Of a stretch of DNA of 64,000 nucleotides, positions 18,377-32,029 are shown piece by piece. Each line of letters begins with the position of its first letter. Within the stretch, counting starts at the first letter, position 1. The notes below the pieces were generated by a model. That model saw nothing but the letters and a program-made list of their open reading frames with translations, had not been told where the DNA came from and did not search any database. Source of the stretch: Thamnaconus septentrionalis (Eukaryota; Chordata; Actinopteri; Tetraodontiformes; Monacanthidae); contig CM020504.1 in assembly GCA_009823395.1 (NCBI GenBank), positions 21,327,540-21,391,539 of the forward strand, written 5' to 3'. A program made the translations under genes and the position numbers.

Positions 18377-21300
18377 GTAAGGTCTGACAAATATAATGCT
18401 TCACATTTTAATATAATAGATTATTACAATAATATTATCTGGGAACAAAACATTTTTTGTTGTATTTTTGCATCAAGGCGCCTCTTTGGTTTACGAGATT
18501 TATTTTATTATTTTTTAATCAAATAAGTTAAATGACCCACTGTGTGAAACAGTGATTGCTACTCACAAAAAAGGTGAAAGTTTATGATTTTTTATGTTCT
18601 ATCTATCTGCTGAAGATCTTAATTTATGGAGTAATGATTATTCATATGTGTGACAAGTGCAGGCTTGGGAATTTCAATAGTTAATTGGGGGGTCTGATTT
18701 AGATGTGCCTTGCTCATCAAATCATAATTAGCAGACCAAAGTTAGAGAGTGATGTTTTGCGCAAATGTCTTGTAGACGGTGAGAGATGAATAATTTATTA
18801 TTTCTGCTCCTCTGGGGAGATGTTCACATCTGATGTTCCCTACTGTGGTTTGTTAAATGAAGCAAGGCCAGGGTAGAAGATCATGTGAAAAGGTCAGGGC
18901 AGATCTTTTAGGTGACAGGATGGTATTTAAGCCAAAGTGTTTGCCTGGATTTGTTCGCACCTATGAATTTTGACCAATTACCTTGAAATGTGCATTTTAA
19001 ATTCTAATAAAATAACCAAATATGTATATTTTGCACCCAAAACTCTTAGTGTGTGCCTCCTGAACTATGAATTTGCAAACATTTTTGCTTGCGTGCATGT
19101 CTGTCAATTGATATTTTTATTCATCCGGAGAACAATGCCTCTGATTGAGGTTTAAAGCCACGCAATCAATGCTGTGTTTCACACCACGCTGAGGCAATTA
19201 TGTGAACAAGCAGGCAAAATTCACCTGCTTTTGCCCAAACCTTGCATAAGCACAAACACAGGCGTGTGTGAGAGTTCTTCAGGCTTCAAGAGACGGACAT
19301 GGAGTCTGAAAATAGTGAAACAAATGTGGCAGGAAAGTGGCAGGAAGAGGGGATAGTGAGCAAAGTAAAGTGGGAAAGAGTGCAAATGAGGCAGGAGAAG
19401 ATAGTGGAGTGGGTGGTGGCTGGGGGGATGAGGGGGATGGGGAATGAGGAAAGGAAAGAGGGCGTGAGAGAGTGACTGGGATGGAGCAAGCAGGGTCGTC
19501 AGAAGACTCAGTCAGGTGAAAGAGACAAGACCTCTCTCCTTATTTACTCACCCTATTTCCAGGGCACATCCCGCAAGACTTTCTCCTTAAATATTTTATA
19601 AACATTGTGCCAGCGGTTTACTGAGTGTTGACTTTATAGTTGCAAGGTCCTCCGGTTCAAGACTTAGTGACACTGCGCCCCATGCCACCAACTGTTCTGA
19701 TTTCCCCGTAGACTCAAGCGGGATTGATACTTGCTAATATGGAATAATAATTGTTTATTCCAAAAGAGAAGAGTGTTCTCATAGAAAAAAATAAAATAAA
19801 GGCCCAATGTGTAGGATTTAAAGGCGCCCATTTGTGTGAAACATGATTAAAAAGAAGGTACTGTACACACATGTTTTTAGTCGGATAACTTTAGAGAAAA
19901 AAAAGAAGCAGTTTTCCTTCTTTTTTTTTTTAATGTATTTCTGTTTCCGTTAAGAGTGGTTTCACTGGTAGGAAGGTGGCCAAGAATGTGGATCTGTTTT
20001 TGCATGTTTGTACCCTTCCCGCTGCTTTAAGGAAGATACAAGTCCAGTGGGAAATAAGAAGGCAGGCCCCAGAACACTATTGTTTTTATTTGATGTATGC
20101 TTTCCCACCATTGCATGCCACTAAATCTTGCACACTGTGCCTGGAAATGCGTGATGGCAACATAGGTTTTTGTTCACATCCCCCCCCCCAATAGTCGGGT
20201 TGAACGAGAGGTGAAAATGACAGGAAGCAAGCAAAGAGCTTGGAGATGTGTCCGTGCCAGGAGTCAGGGGTTTATACTTTTATGAACCTCCTTCCTCTAA
20301 CATCTATTATTGAAGGAGGTGGTTCGCAGGGGCCAAGCCCTCTCACAGCCTCAATGATTTTTCGGCACCACCGTAAGACTTTATTGGGGAAAAAAACACC
20401 GTGAGAGGGTGGTAGAGGCAGACAAAAATGCACACGCAGCCCTGTAATCCCAGGAGTTTGCAAAAAAAACAGCTGTTGAAGTGGAGGTGGACAACACAAA
20501 TCCTGTTCTTAACATTCTTATCCTTGTCTGTCATTAAAAAAAGAAAAAGATACACTGTCACCTGTTTTTTTTTCCTTTCTTTTTGCTGGGCTGATGAGTC
20601 TAAGAGAGGCTCAAACACTTCCTGTTGGTTCAGCTCGAGCCGCCTTGAATTCAAATCCTCGGCCTTTATCGCCCGGGATTACGGATGCATGACTTTCAGA
20701 GCGCTCTCTCTGGTCGAAAGTTGTTCATGCTGAGCACTGATAAGGAAGCGAATCAGTGCGATGCTGGAGACCTTCTTTGTTACCGCGGCTGATACGTGGC
20801 GCAGCAAGTAGGACAGCGTCCGTCTTTGAGCGAAATTCTGTGTTTGATGAAGCCATAAAGCCCCCATTCAACTTCAAAGAGTGTTTGAAACATATTTGGT
20901 GACCAGCATGAGTGTGTGTTTATTTTTTCTTCTTGTTCATGGTATTAATATGCTAATTATTTCATAAATATAATTTTTTTTTTTCCAGTGAAATCTTGAT
21001 AAAGGCAAATTTCTCCATTAAGAGGTGGATTATCTTGCAATCAGCATGTCTTTAGTTGGAGCAGCACCAGTTTTATCTTTCATCTGACCGCTGATCACAG
21101 CCCTTATCTTAAAATTCTGAACAGACCCTATTTTTTTCCTTTAATTTTCTGAAGAACTTTTGCCTTTTCTGTTTTGACATTGTTTGTTGTCCTGCGTTGT
21201 TTTAATTTGATGGCTTTTGTCATTGCAGCTGATATCGATGACTTGAACATCTGCTACGTGTTGCGGCGTGAGGAAAACGCCACTTCTGATCTCTTCCACT

Positions 21301-24300
21301 TCTCCGTCGAGGACAATGGTGAGATTTTGCTCTTCCCCTCCGCTTCTCCTTTTTTAATATTGACTTTCCCGCTGCAGAGGCAGAAAGGTCCAGAACATAT
21401 TGCCGAATGACATTTCAACAAAATGTTAAAAGATACAAAGTGGCTTAAGGTTTAAATGAAACTGCCATTTTTAGGAGGGCGCGACGTGCGCTCGCTAACC
21501 TTTTGGACTCGTGTCCTCAGGTGAATCTGTCTTGTCAAGTAGATGTCAGTAAAAAGGAGAATTGCTCATTACTCAAACAATAATGACTTTAATGGACTCT
21601 GAGCTGCGAGACGTCATATTTCAGATAAGGAGTTTCATTTTGTTGATTGTTCATGGTGGGAAACTTTATCAAAGAGCGTTTTTCATATTTCTGTTGTTTT
21701 CAATCAGGGTCTTGACCTGAATGACAGCCAACATTTTGACTGACTTCGGATGTCACTTACCGACTTTAGATCTAGCTGACTAAATTTAATTAGTCCTTCC
21801 TTCAAGCGGGGACGCACCGTTCAGAGCAGAATATCAATATCTGACAACATTATTTTGAATGTTCCTCTTCACTTTAATTTCTGTCTTGTGACAGGATGAT
21901 TTTTTCTTATTGAAAAGCAATCACGCCATCGCGCTTTGTACATCACAATAAGTGATGCCTGAGCGGTAGACGGTTTCTCCGCCACTTCTGTTACCGGAGC
22001 CTTGCGCTTGTTTAGTTAAGAAAGCAAATCAATCTTTCTAAAATGCATCAATAATTATGTCAGAAAAAATTGAGAACATGCAAAAGAAAACCCATACATT
22101 ATGTGTTATGTCTGTTATAAATAGTTCTATTAATAGAAAGCAGGGCAAGATAAGGCAGCCATTCCTGAGTGAGTAGATGTCTGGATTTCTTATTAAAGAA
22201 ATAAATTTCCGTCTCTTAATGCTCACATAAAACCTTCACACTGTGGTTTAAGTGTCACGGCCGCAGAGCCGCAATTCCCTGGTCAAACGTTTTCTCGGTA
22301 GAAGTTGGGCTCCTTTTTATGTCTCCTCTTATTGAACAAACCTGGTGGTGATTCCTCTGCTGTCTGCTGCCACTCGCACACAAAACGCAGGTTAATCAAA
22401 AATTTTCTGGTTCCCACCGCAGCCCTGTATTACAGCGGTGAGCATCTGCATTTATATGAAAGCACAATAAATGTGCCACGTTGTCCTGTCAAAGCAGTAG
22501 TAGCGGCACGTTTTGTGCGTTTCTGCCTGGATGGCTCTTTTAAAAAAAGAGGGAGCCGCTCCTGCTTTATGGTAACTTGCACGTAAAGGTGCGGAATGAC
22601 TTCACGTCTCCGACAGACTCTCATTCTGTGCACATTTCTCCTGCATGTCCAGATGGGAGGGTGCTGCATTACGCCGAGGCACTCCCAGCGTGACTGATGT
22701 ACAGCCTCATAAGCCTCCAATCATTGAGATATTTATATTTAATGGAGTTTGCAGCTAAATCTTCAGACGCACTCTGAGAAACGTGGCTGAATAACACTTT
22801 GCCTCTGAATTAATTACAGGCCTAAATGACTGTGTAGCTCTCCTTGAGTCACATTTATTTAATGGGGCATGCAGCCGCAATGGGATTTAGCAGCTCTGTT
22901 GAAATAATTGAACTATTGCACGCCTTAAATACGGATGATCAGCGATTCAATAAGCCTTTCTCATTACACAAGTAGACAGACATGCATTGCACACGTCAGC
23001 TTCAATTGATATTTGTGGAGGGTTTGGCCCCACATGCATTTTTTTTCACAGCGAAGTGTTGCTTCTGTCATGATGCTGATGCGTTGGGAAACAAGCGCTA
23101 ATGTAAAATGTGATAACACTTTGTTTTTAATGTGCATAAATAGATCAGTAAAATAATAAAAGTTAATGTCAAAGTGATTATTCTTGCCACTTTTTCACGA
23201 TGATGGGTTTGTGGTAAAAAGAAAAAAAAAATGGTCACAGAGCTTCACAACAAGAAAACAGGAATTGCACAGGATGTGAGCAAGACATTCTTAATGTAAA
23301 AGTAGGCCGCTACGCCTACCTATGCATTACAAGAACTGTTAAAAGCTCGTATCCAGATGTGCTCTGGTACGCTCCGGCAAACAATCCCACACACGCACGC
23401 ACAGCAGAGCGCAGAGGGGTAGCCGTGGGCAAAGAGGCGGTCAGGCCTCCAGCACAAAGAGGATGTTTGATATTTAAGAGCCCAAGCAGAATTGTCGGTA
23501 ATGAGAGCCCTGGGTGTTGGAGCCGGGCAGAGCTTCGGGGGCTGCCACTGGTAATTACATGGCCCTATTACAGGCTCATCTACAAGGGGAAGAGTGACAG
23601 GAAGCACATTCTGTCTCGGGTTAGGAACAGCTGCGGCCACTATTGTTAATTGTAAAGCACAGTTTCCCAGGCTTCTCTTTAGCTGTTAGGTGGGATGTTG
23701 GGCTAGTTATAGTGCAGCCAAGGCAACGAGCCACAGGTGACAATGAGACGCACCTAAAGGTTGTCAAAACATAAAGAAAATAGCGTGAGTGCGCGTCTAA
23801 ACTAGCACGCCAGAGGGAGCAGATATATCATGTGCATCCATGTTGTAAAGAGTCCACAGAAAGAATTTAGGAAGAGGAAGCAGGAGAACCAGACCCATTT
23901 GTGAAGCCCCATATTAGTCACCTTCCTATACTGTAGGTAGCTGGTGTGAAACTGAACTCTCCAAATTCAATTGAGTGTAAAGCAGAAATGTTGTTTACTG
24001 AGAGAAGTCTTTTTGTCTTCCTCTAATGTGTGTCCACTTCAGTAACCAGCAGTGCAAAGGCATCCATGATCATCTTTTTCAGCTGTAACCAGTGTTTTAC
24101 AAAACATCGTAGCTTCTCTTTCTTCCTTGTCCTTCCTGGATTATTGAAAGCAGCTTGTCACTTGACAGCCACTTTTTGCTTTGTGAACCGTTGAATGATA
24201 AGCGGATTGTTGTGGAAGACAGGCAAGGTGGATGTCCAGATATGGTTGAATCCATGTGGCCACGCAGAGATATTTGAATGGTAGAATTTTCTCAGATTTG

Positions 24301-27300
24301 GTGGGACAACCCACAGTTCTTCATCTTAACACAATTCAATTTAAGCGACTCGCTCTTGTGGATATGGCACCATTCCTGTGCATGAAACCAGCTGATAAAA
24401 CAGAGGTACTGTGACACTTGCTGGAAACGTGGCCAATCATTTCATGTGGGGAACTTTTTTTTTTTTTCCACATTGCCATTTCAAAAGACAAACTCTTCCC
24501 TCCACATCTGAGCCGCGAAACAAACACCTCAGAGGCGGATGATTCAAAGCCAGGAGCAAAGGAAAACTGATGCTCTCCGCATGGCTGGATACCACCCAGG
24601 GTAAATGCAGGAGATGTTTTAAACATTCGTGCACAGAAGAAGAAGGCAGCAATTTCCCCCTCAACCTCTTCTCCTCTCATCTGCTCTTCTGTCTGCGTGC
24701 TCCTTCCTCCACCTCTTGCAAGTCTGTCGTTGGAAGCGGGAGGGAAAGGGAAAGAACAAAGACTAAGCTCGCATGAAAGGAATAATTTCATCCAAACTCC
24801 ACTTTGTGTCAACACGCAGCTGCAGCATATGAGTATATAGATGCATCTTTTGTTTCTGGTCTTTTAACACAAATAAATCCCCTTGGAACGTTCCCTGCAC
24901 CTTCTGCAGTCTATATTGCAGAAGTACCCAATTACTGTGGATGGTCCCTACCTCAGCACCAGTGCTTTTTGTTGACTCTTGATTATGCACGTTGTGATTG
25001 GGTGCTGATAGTGGAGCTTCTGTTCTTGTTGTTGTTCTTGAAATTCTCTTTGAAATTTTTCCCGTCCATATAAAACAGCTGAAACACTAATGGAGAAACA
25101 ACCTCTTTGCCTTTTTTTCTCTTATATAATAAACAAAGAAGCCAAAATAATTTATGTTTGCCGGATAAGAGAAATTGGAAGTGATCGAGTTAGTTTTTAA
25201 CATTGCAATGAGTCACAGAGGCACAAAAAACTCGGTGAATGCAAATGGGACCGTGCGGTTTCAGAGACATCTGGGTTTCCTCGAAACTCTGCAAGTGGGA
25301 ACTTTTGAACGCGTTTCAAAAAAGAAAAACAAAGACAGGCGTTATATAATGAGGTCCTCCTCCAATACGCCATTTAAGTGACAGCTCACCTGAGTTGAGA
25401 CCTGGAACAATGACTTCAGGCTTAAGGTGGCTGTTGCCATGGCCACAAATAGTGCAAGTTAATCCTGCAAAGTTTTACCCACCTGCTGCAGAATTGCAAA
25501 GTGATAATGCATCACGGTGCAGCAGCACCGGCTTACACACATTCTGACATGTTCTGCTCCGGCTCTGGTGGAGGATTCTCTTTGTCTGTCATCATTCAGG
25601 AACTTACTGTCACTTACATCTCCAAGGGCCCAGGTCTCCTCCCCTTCTCCCCCTTCTCTCACTGTCTGTCGCTCTCAGATCTCCCTGCGCTTTTTTTTTA
25701 TTCTTTGTTTCAGGCCCCCCTCTTCCAGCACCTGTCTTCATTGCATTTTTCTCCTTGTCGTTATTTTCGTCTTCCTCCTTCTCTCAGCAACTGTGGCCCC
25801 CTCTTTGGCTGAGTTTAATCCCCAAATGCGTTTTTGCAGCTTTTTATTGTGCCGAGCGTCGACTCAGTCCCAGCCGCCGCCATTCAGTTTCCGCTGTCAC
25901 ACCCTGCCTGTCTTTTCTTCTTCTTCTTTTTTTCGTCTGTCCTCGCCTTGCCACGTTTGTCTGTCAGCGTCCCGCTGATGGATCTCTCTGTTGGAGGATT
26001 ACAGCATGTTTCGGCCCTCGCGAGTGTCACGCGCGCAATGATCTGCATCTCATCAGAGGCTCGAGATGAGCGTGTGAGACTTGTTGAGGGATGTAAAGGG
26101 GCTTTTCATCGCGTTAATCATCTCTGATGCCACCCGTCTCAGTGTTTGACAGCCGACACGCGGCGTGTAAACAGGCAGGCGTGACCAAACAGCCTCTAAT
26201 CTGGAGGATAAACAGGGAAACATAGTATGCAACGTTGAGCTAAAATGTTGAGAAATTTTAATTATACAACACAACGTTCCATTTCAAATGCATTTCTCCA
26301 AATACACTGCAAACGTGTACTAAAGCATGCGCAAAAGTGTGTTTAATTTTTAACATACTTAATGGACGTTTAGTAAATATTTTAACTGCATAAGCAGTCA
26401 AATCGGCAATTGTTCCTTTATTTGCATTCCCCTGCTCTCATCGCAGTGTAAAATTTAGCAGCATTAAAAAGTCTTAAAAGAGTTTGAACCATAAAAAAAC
26501 ACACACACACAAGCCTTAACATTTGAAAGCAAAACAAACATTTTACAGCTGGGCTTTTTTTTTTTTTACTTTTTGGTGACCATGACCGGGTGGAGTAGAA
26601 ATAAAAAGTTATGAGACCTTTTTGTTCCCACGGGTGCCGTTAACCACCTTGAGATACCGTCGTGACGGCGCAGTGGTAAATATTTAATTGGCTGTGAGGA
26701 TCCGGAGTGATGGACGTGCTGGAGATCCTCCCGTGATGAGCTCACCCGGAGAGAAAATGCTTTTAGCTTGCTCTAGCAGGAAAAGACTCCCCAGTCTCAC
26801 TCACTCTCTCTCACGTACACACACACGTGTACACACACACATACACGCACACGTGTACACACTTCACCTCAAGGAAGCCGCTGTTTTTCATTGTCCTCGG
26901 GCCTCGTTCCCCTCAGCGATGCCCAGGGTGCCAAACCCCCCCCAACTTCCTCCTGCAAATCATTGACAAAACATTTTGGCTATTAAGCACATCGCAGAGA
27001 AACTTCAAAAGTGTCTCTGTTCCTCCAAGCCGCGAGTCACTTTCATGAGCGAGGTCGCTTAAGGTGTTTGTGCGGCACAGCAATGCCCAGCGGCTCTTGT
27101 AGGCAGGAGGCGATACCTTATTCTGTCAGAGGGAACTTTTTTTTATTTCCTCCGGGTGTCAGGAGGAGGGGGGGTGGGGAAGTGGGGGAAGAAGGGGGGG
27201 AAGGGGGGTTGGGGGGGCGGCAACGCTCATCATTCCCTCTGTTGCTCCGGGCAAGCACACAAGTGCACGTATCACATATTCAGCAGCGCCGTTCTTCCCG

Positions 27301-29503
27301 CAGTTTTGTCGGCCGTGTGCGCTGACCCGTCAAACAGACGGAATGAATAAATAATGCAACACACACACACACACACACACACTGCAGAAAGGGGACAGCT
27401 CAGGCGGTCAAAAGGCACTTGATCCTGGTGAAATACCTCCTTTACATTGCAATAAAAGAAAGAACAGGGAAAGAAAATCATTGTCAATCAGTGTTTGACC
27501 GCAGGCGAGGAGTTTATCCAGGACATGAAATAAAGTTGAAATGCTCCTTTTGCCGGCCCTGTTTCTCAAGCATTAGCATGACTCACACGGCTGGGTAAAG
27601 AGAGTTTGCCGTCTGATTTGGGAACAAGGAGCACTTGAAAAATCACTCAGTCTGCAGTTGGCTTTTTTTTCTCTTTTTAAAAAGAGCAACGGAAGCAAAG
27701 ACATCAGAAATTGAGTGTGTGACGCAGCCGCCTGCCTGCGCGCTGCTTCCCACTGTTCCCTGTTTGCCGCCGCCTTTTGAGATGTCAAACATGAGACGCG
27801 AGGAAACAAGAAAACGGAAAGGCAAATTCGACTGTTTGTTTGAATTTCCGTGTTTCCGCAAAAAGGACAATGAAAAAGGTCTCTCCTCGACTGGGAGCGC
27901 TCCGAGTGCCGGAGTCGGCCGAGAGCGACGGATCTTTGGTCAGCGGATCCTCTTCCGCACCCTTGGAGTCGTCCCAGCTGAGGCCGACTGCCTGGGAGGC
28001 GCAGCGGAGCGCACAGCGCCTCCTAATCTTTGCGATCCTTCTGGCCACTGGTTGCGCACATGCAAATGTTAGCGCAGTGCCTGCCTGCCTGCCTGCCTGC
28101 CTGCCGCGCATTTATCAGAACAAGCTGAAAGGAATAGAAACGTCCTGGGGGGAGGATGAGACAGCTGTGGTTTGTCAGCCAGCCGAGAAAAAACAGGAAA
28201 ACTTCCTACAGCCAGGCACTGATGTCAGGTGGAGGCTGCGTGGGCCTCTCACTGCTGAGATACCATCAAGCCCAGGCACTTTGCACTGTTTGTTGCAAAG
28301 CAGCTCATCGCCGACAGGATAAATACCAGATTTAGTGGCTTTTTCCTTCCTTCCTTCCTTCCTTCCTTCCTTCCTTCTCCCCTTCCTCCTTTCCTTCTTT
28401 CCACCCTCCTTCCCATCCTCTCTTCCTTCCTTCCTTCCCTCATTCCTTCTTTCGTTCCTTTCCTTCCTTCCTCCTTCCCTTCCTTCTACTCTCCTTCCCA
28501 TCCTAGCTCCCTTTCTTCCTTCTTTCCTTCCTTCCCTCCTTCCTCCTTTCATCCTTCTTTCCTTCCTTCCCTCCTTCCTCCTTTCTTCCTTCTTTCCTTC
28601 CTTCCCTCCTTCCTCCTTTCATCCTTCTTTCCTTCCTTCCCTCCTTCCTCCTTTCATCCTTCATTCCTTCCGTCCTTCCCGACTTCAGTGTTTCTGTAAA
28701 GTTTCTCAGTTGTTCCTCTTACTCTTGTTCTTGTTCCGTGGCAAAACAGATCATCATTGTTTTTGTTGGTTGCACATTCCCGTTGGCTGCCATTTGCACG
28801 GGGAGTTGGGGACTGGCATACAAAAGGAGTTGGAAAGGCAGATGGAGATGTAAGAGTGAGAGAAGGGCCACGCCGGCAGCAGAATAGATGTATCGAGCGG
28901 CAGACGGCGGCAACGTCTTGCTGTGAAAAAAGTGCCTTTTCATTTGATATTTTTTGTTGGAGGGAAACGGGGGGTTGTGGAGGGATCAACTCTGAGACAC
29001 AAAGTGAGGATTATTCAACATTTGTTTGAAAAAAGAAAAATATAGAGAGGTACGATGCGCATTTTCACACCCCGTGAAGTTTGAATCGAAAAGCTTCTTG
29101 TTGAAGAGAATTTTTTCCCAGGTTTTGTTGGTGTTGGCTGGTCGGCTTAGCACAAAGATGTGAAACCACATGATGAACAAGTGCACTTCCTTTCTATGAC
29201 GGTTGGACCCGTGTCATTTTCAGGACATGTAAAGATTTAATACGGCAATTTGAGAAACGGTGACTGCTGTCAGGCTGCCAGGCAGCTGTTTTATCTAGAT
29301 TTGTTGTGCTGCATGGTGACCTTTTGCAGCCTGCAGCGTGTATTTATGGCTCCTTGAACCTAATTCATATTGTCGGACAAAGACGTGTGTGTGTGTGTGT
29401 GTGTGTGTGTGAAATACACAGTAAAACAGCAGTAAAACAGGTACAGAGACGATTTTGGGCCAGAAAGCCAGTTTACACTGCACTTGCAAGATTGTTAAAT
29501 ACT

Positions 29504-29581
<78 letters not shown>

Positions 29582-31842
29582 TTTATTCTTTTTTTTTTTT
29601 TTATTTATAAAAATCTCTGTGGGGTAACTGATTGAATATTCAGTTTTGTCCACAGGGCTTCACCAACCGCTGAGAAAACATATTCAAAGACTTACTCATT
29701 TATTAGCTTGTAAGTAGACCACCCACTGAGCAGTTTTGAATCTGTGGCAATGCTTGAACTAGATCAATAAGAGCCCAAAACATCAAATCATTCACTAATT
29801 TTTGGGCCAGAAAACGTTAACAAGGCGTTTAAAGAGCTAATATGATGAATGGACTCTGATCTGTAACAATTTTCTGGTTCAGTTGCAAGTTGTTGTTTTT
29901 TATTATTATTTTCATTTCTCAGGAGGCAATAGATGGGAACTCAAATAGACGTTATCTGATGCGACCATGTGTGCGACAGGGGTTCAAACAAGCGCCACAC
30001 TGGCCGTCTATTAAAAACACATTTCACTTGCACTTCAGCTCCGAATATTAGTCGGCCGTCAGCCCAAAACTATAAAGTTGATTCTGCATCACCAGCCAGC
30101 ATCAAAGTTTTTCTCTGCATTTCTCCGGATGTCCTGCTCCTTCAGATTGTTCTTTTTCTTTTCTTTATTTTTGTGTACAGGAACTGTGATCTCTAATTGG
30201 TTAAAAAAAAAAAAAGTGAAGAGGAAAAAAAAACGTGGCAAGTTTTTGTTTGGAAAGCCTTTGAACGGGGGTGCAAAGTGAATTTAGCTCTATTGAGGAT
30301 GATTTCAAAGCTGCTTTTCTGTATGGTCAGCACATGTGAGAGGCCTTTTATCCTTTAAAGAGGCTGGAGGAGTGAGACACTCTGAAGCCAAATGACTCAG
30401 ATCCCTATTGTCTGGGCACAGCTGCTACACACACACACACACACGCGCGCGCAGACTGACACATACACGCGGGCGCCCAGAGATTGAGCGTTTACTGTAT
30501 TTACTCTCGGCATCTGAGATAAAAGTCAAGGTTGCATTGCAGTCGGTATGGGAGAGGTTTTTTTTTCTGCACGTGTGTGTCTGTGTGTGTGGTCGTGTGT
30601 GTCAGCGGAGCCTGTACCCTGCCTACAGGCGTTTGAAGGATACATGAGCTCTGATTATATTTGCTGTCTCCCCACCTCGACATGTTGCTCAGTCCGCCGA
30701 AGCGAAGTGCCTTGAACTTTTCACCTCGGCTTTAATCCCCCTGCGGGTGTCAGAGCTTCTCTCCGACAGAAGAGCCGCCGCGCCTGCGTCTCCTCTTTTT
30801 GTATGATTTATTGATCAGTATCACAGTGCAGGACGCTGCGATGGTCAGGTTGTGCCCTTTTCACCGCCACTGTGCCCTGGGCATTTTTTTTGTCTTGTTT
30901 TTTCTTTGTTTTACGACCAACAGAGGACAAACAGTTCAGCTAAATGAGATTTCCGTTGCATGTGTGTGCTTCCACCTGCCGGTACGACGCACACGCACAC
31001 ATGCACGCCTATTCAAACGTTTGATTTGGCATCGGCAGGAATGGCGTGCGTAGCGAGGCATTGTCTCTCGCTGCACAAAAGCAGAGAAGAACAGAAGCCA
31101 GTTCCCCTCCTCTTCTTTTATTCCAGCCACTACAATTAGCCCTTTTCTCCACCGCGGAACTTTATCCCCTACTGCAGCTCACACACACACACACACACAA
31201 ATACAGCATCCTTCCTGTCCACTTGTTTGAATTGGCCGCTGTTAAGCGCCTCTATTTGCCCGGCTAACAAGGCCATTCACACTGCAAGCCCCTGTTTAAT
31301 AAGGCTGATTGCCCAGCTCGCACAAGATGATCCTGTTGTAGTGGCAGGAGGAGGAGGTGGCGGCGGAGGTGTGCGAGGAGGAGGAGGAGGAGGAGGAGGA
31401 GGAGGAGGAGGAGGAGGAGGATGTCAACGAGGTAAACCTGGTTTAAACACATGGGGTCGTTATTACATATAGGAAGGTGGTGATGAGGTTCAGTTCGCTC
31501 ACTATCGTTCAGCAGCAGATATGAAGAGTTTTGGGGCTGTGCTGCCAACGTAATTAAAGCACTTTCTCTTCATTACAGTTCTGCAATAATGAAATGAGAA
31601 ACAATCGATAACATCAGTGGTAAAACTCAGGAGTTGCTTTTTAACTGATCAACAGCTTCATTCCACAAGCGCTCAGAATGTTAAGCTGCTGATCCGGAGA
31701 AGCTCACACTCTGCACCTTCATCAGAAATCAACATTTTCAGTTTTAGCTAACTCATTTTTCTCTCACTATGTCACTTTAACTGTGCACTTTAAATCACAG
31801 GCCGCTGCTGTTGACGATCAACTGCAATTCCTCCAATTTGCC

Positions 31843-31893
<51 letters not shown>

Positions 31894-31994
31894 TTGGCTG
31901 GGTTTTTAGTTTTTTATATTTTATTTATATTCTGAAAATTGCCTGCACTCTCTCTCTCTGCACAGTTGTATGTACAACCAAATGACATTAAACC

Positions 31995-32029
<35 letters not shown>

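Noticed and set aside
17416..18390. 324-codon open frame on the minus strand
   Set aside because: It is antisense to frem2 exon 1 and arises from that exon's codon bias. It has no recognisable domain and no splice or promoter context.
28175..28552. Lys/Arg/Gly-rich frame on the minus strand
   Set aside because: It is translation of the CCTT/GGAA tract.
31375..31422. Poly-Gly and poly-Leu frames
   Set aside because: Both are translations of a GGA microsatellite.
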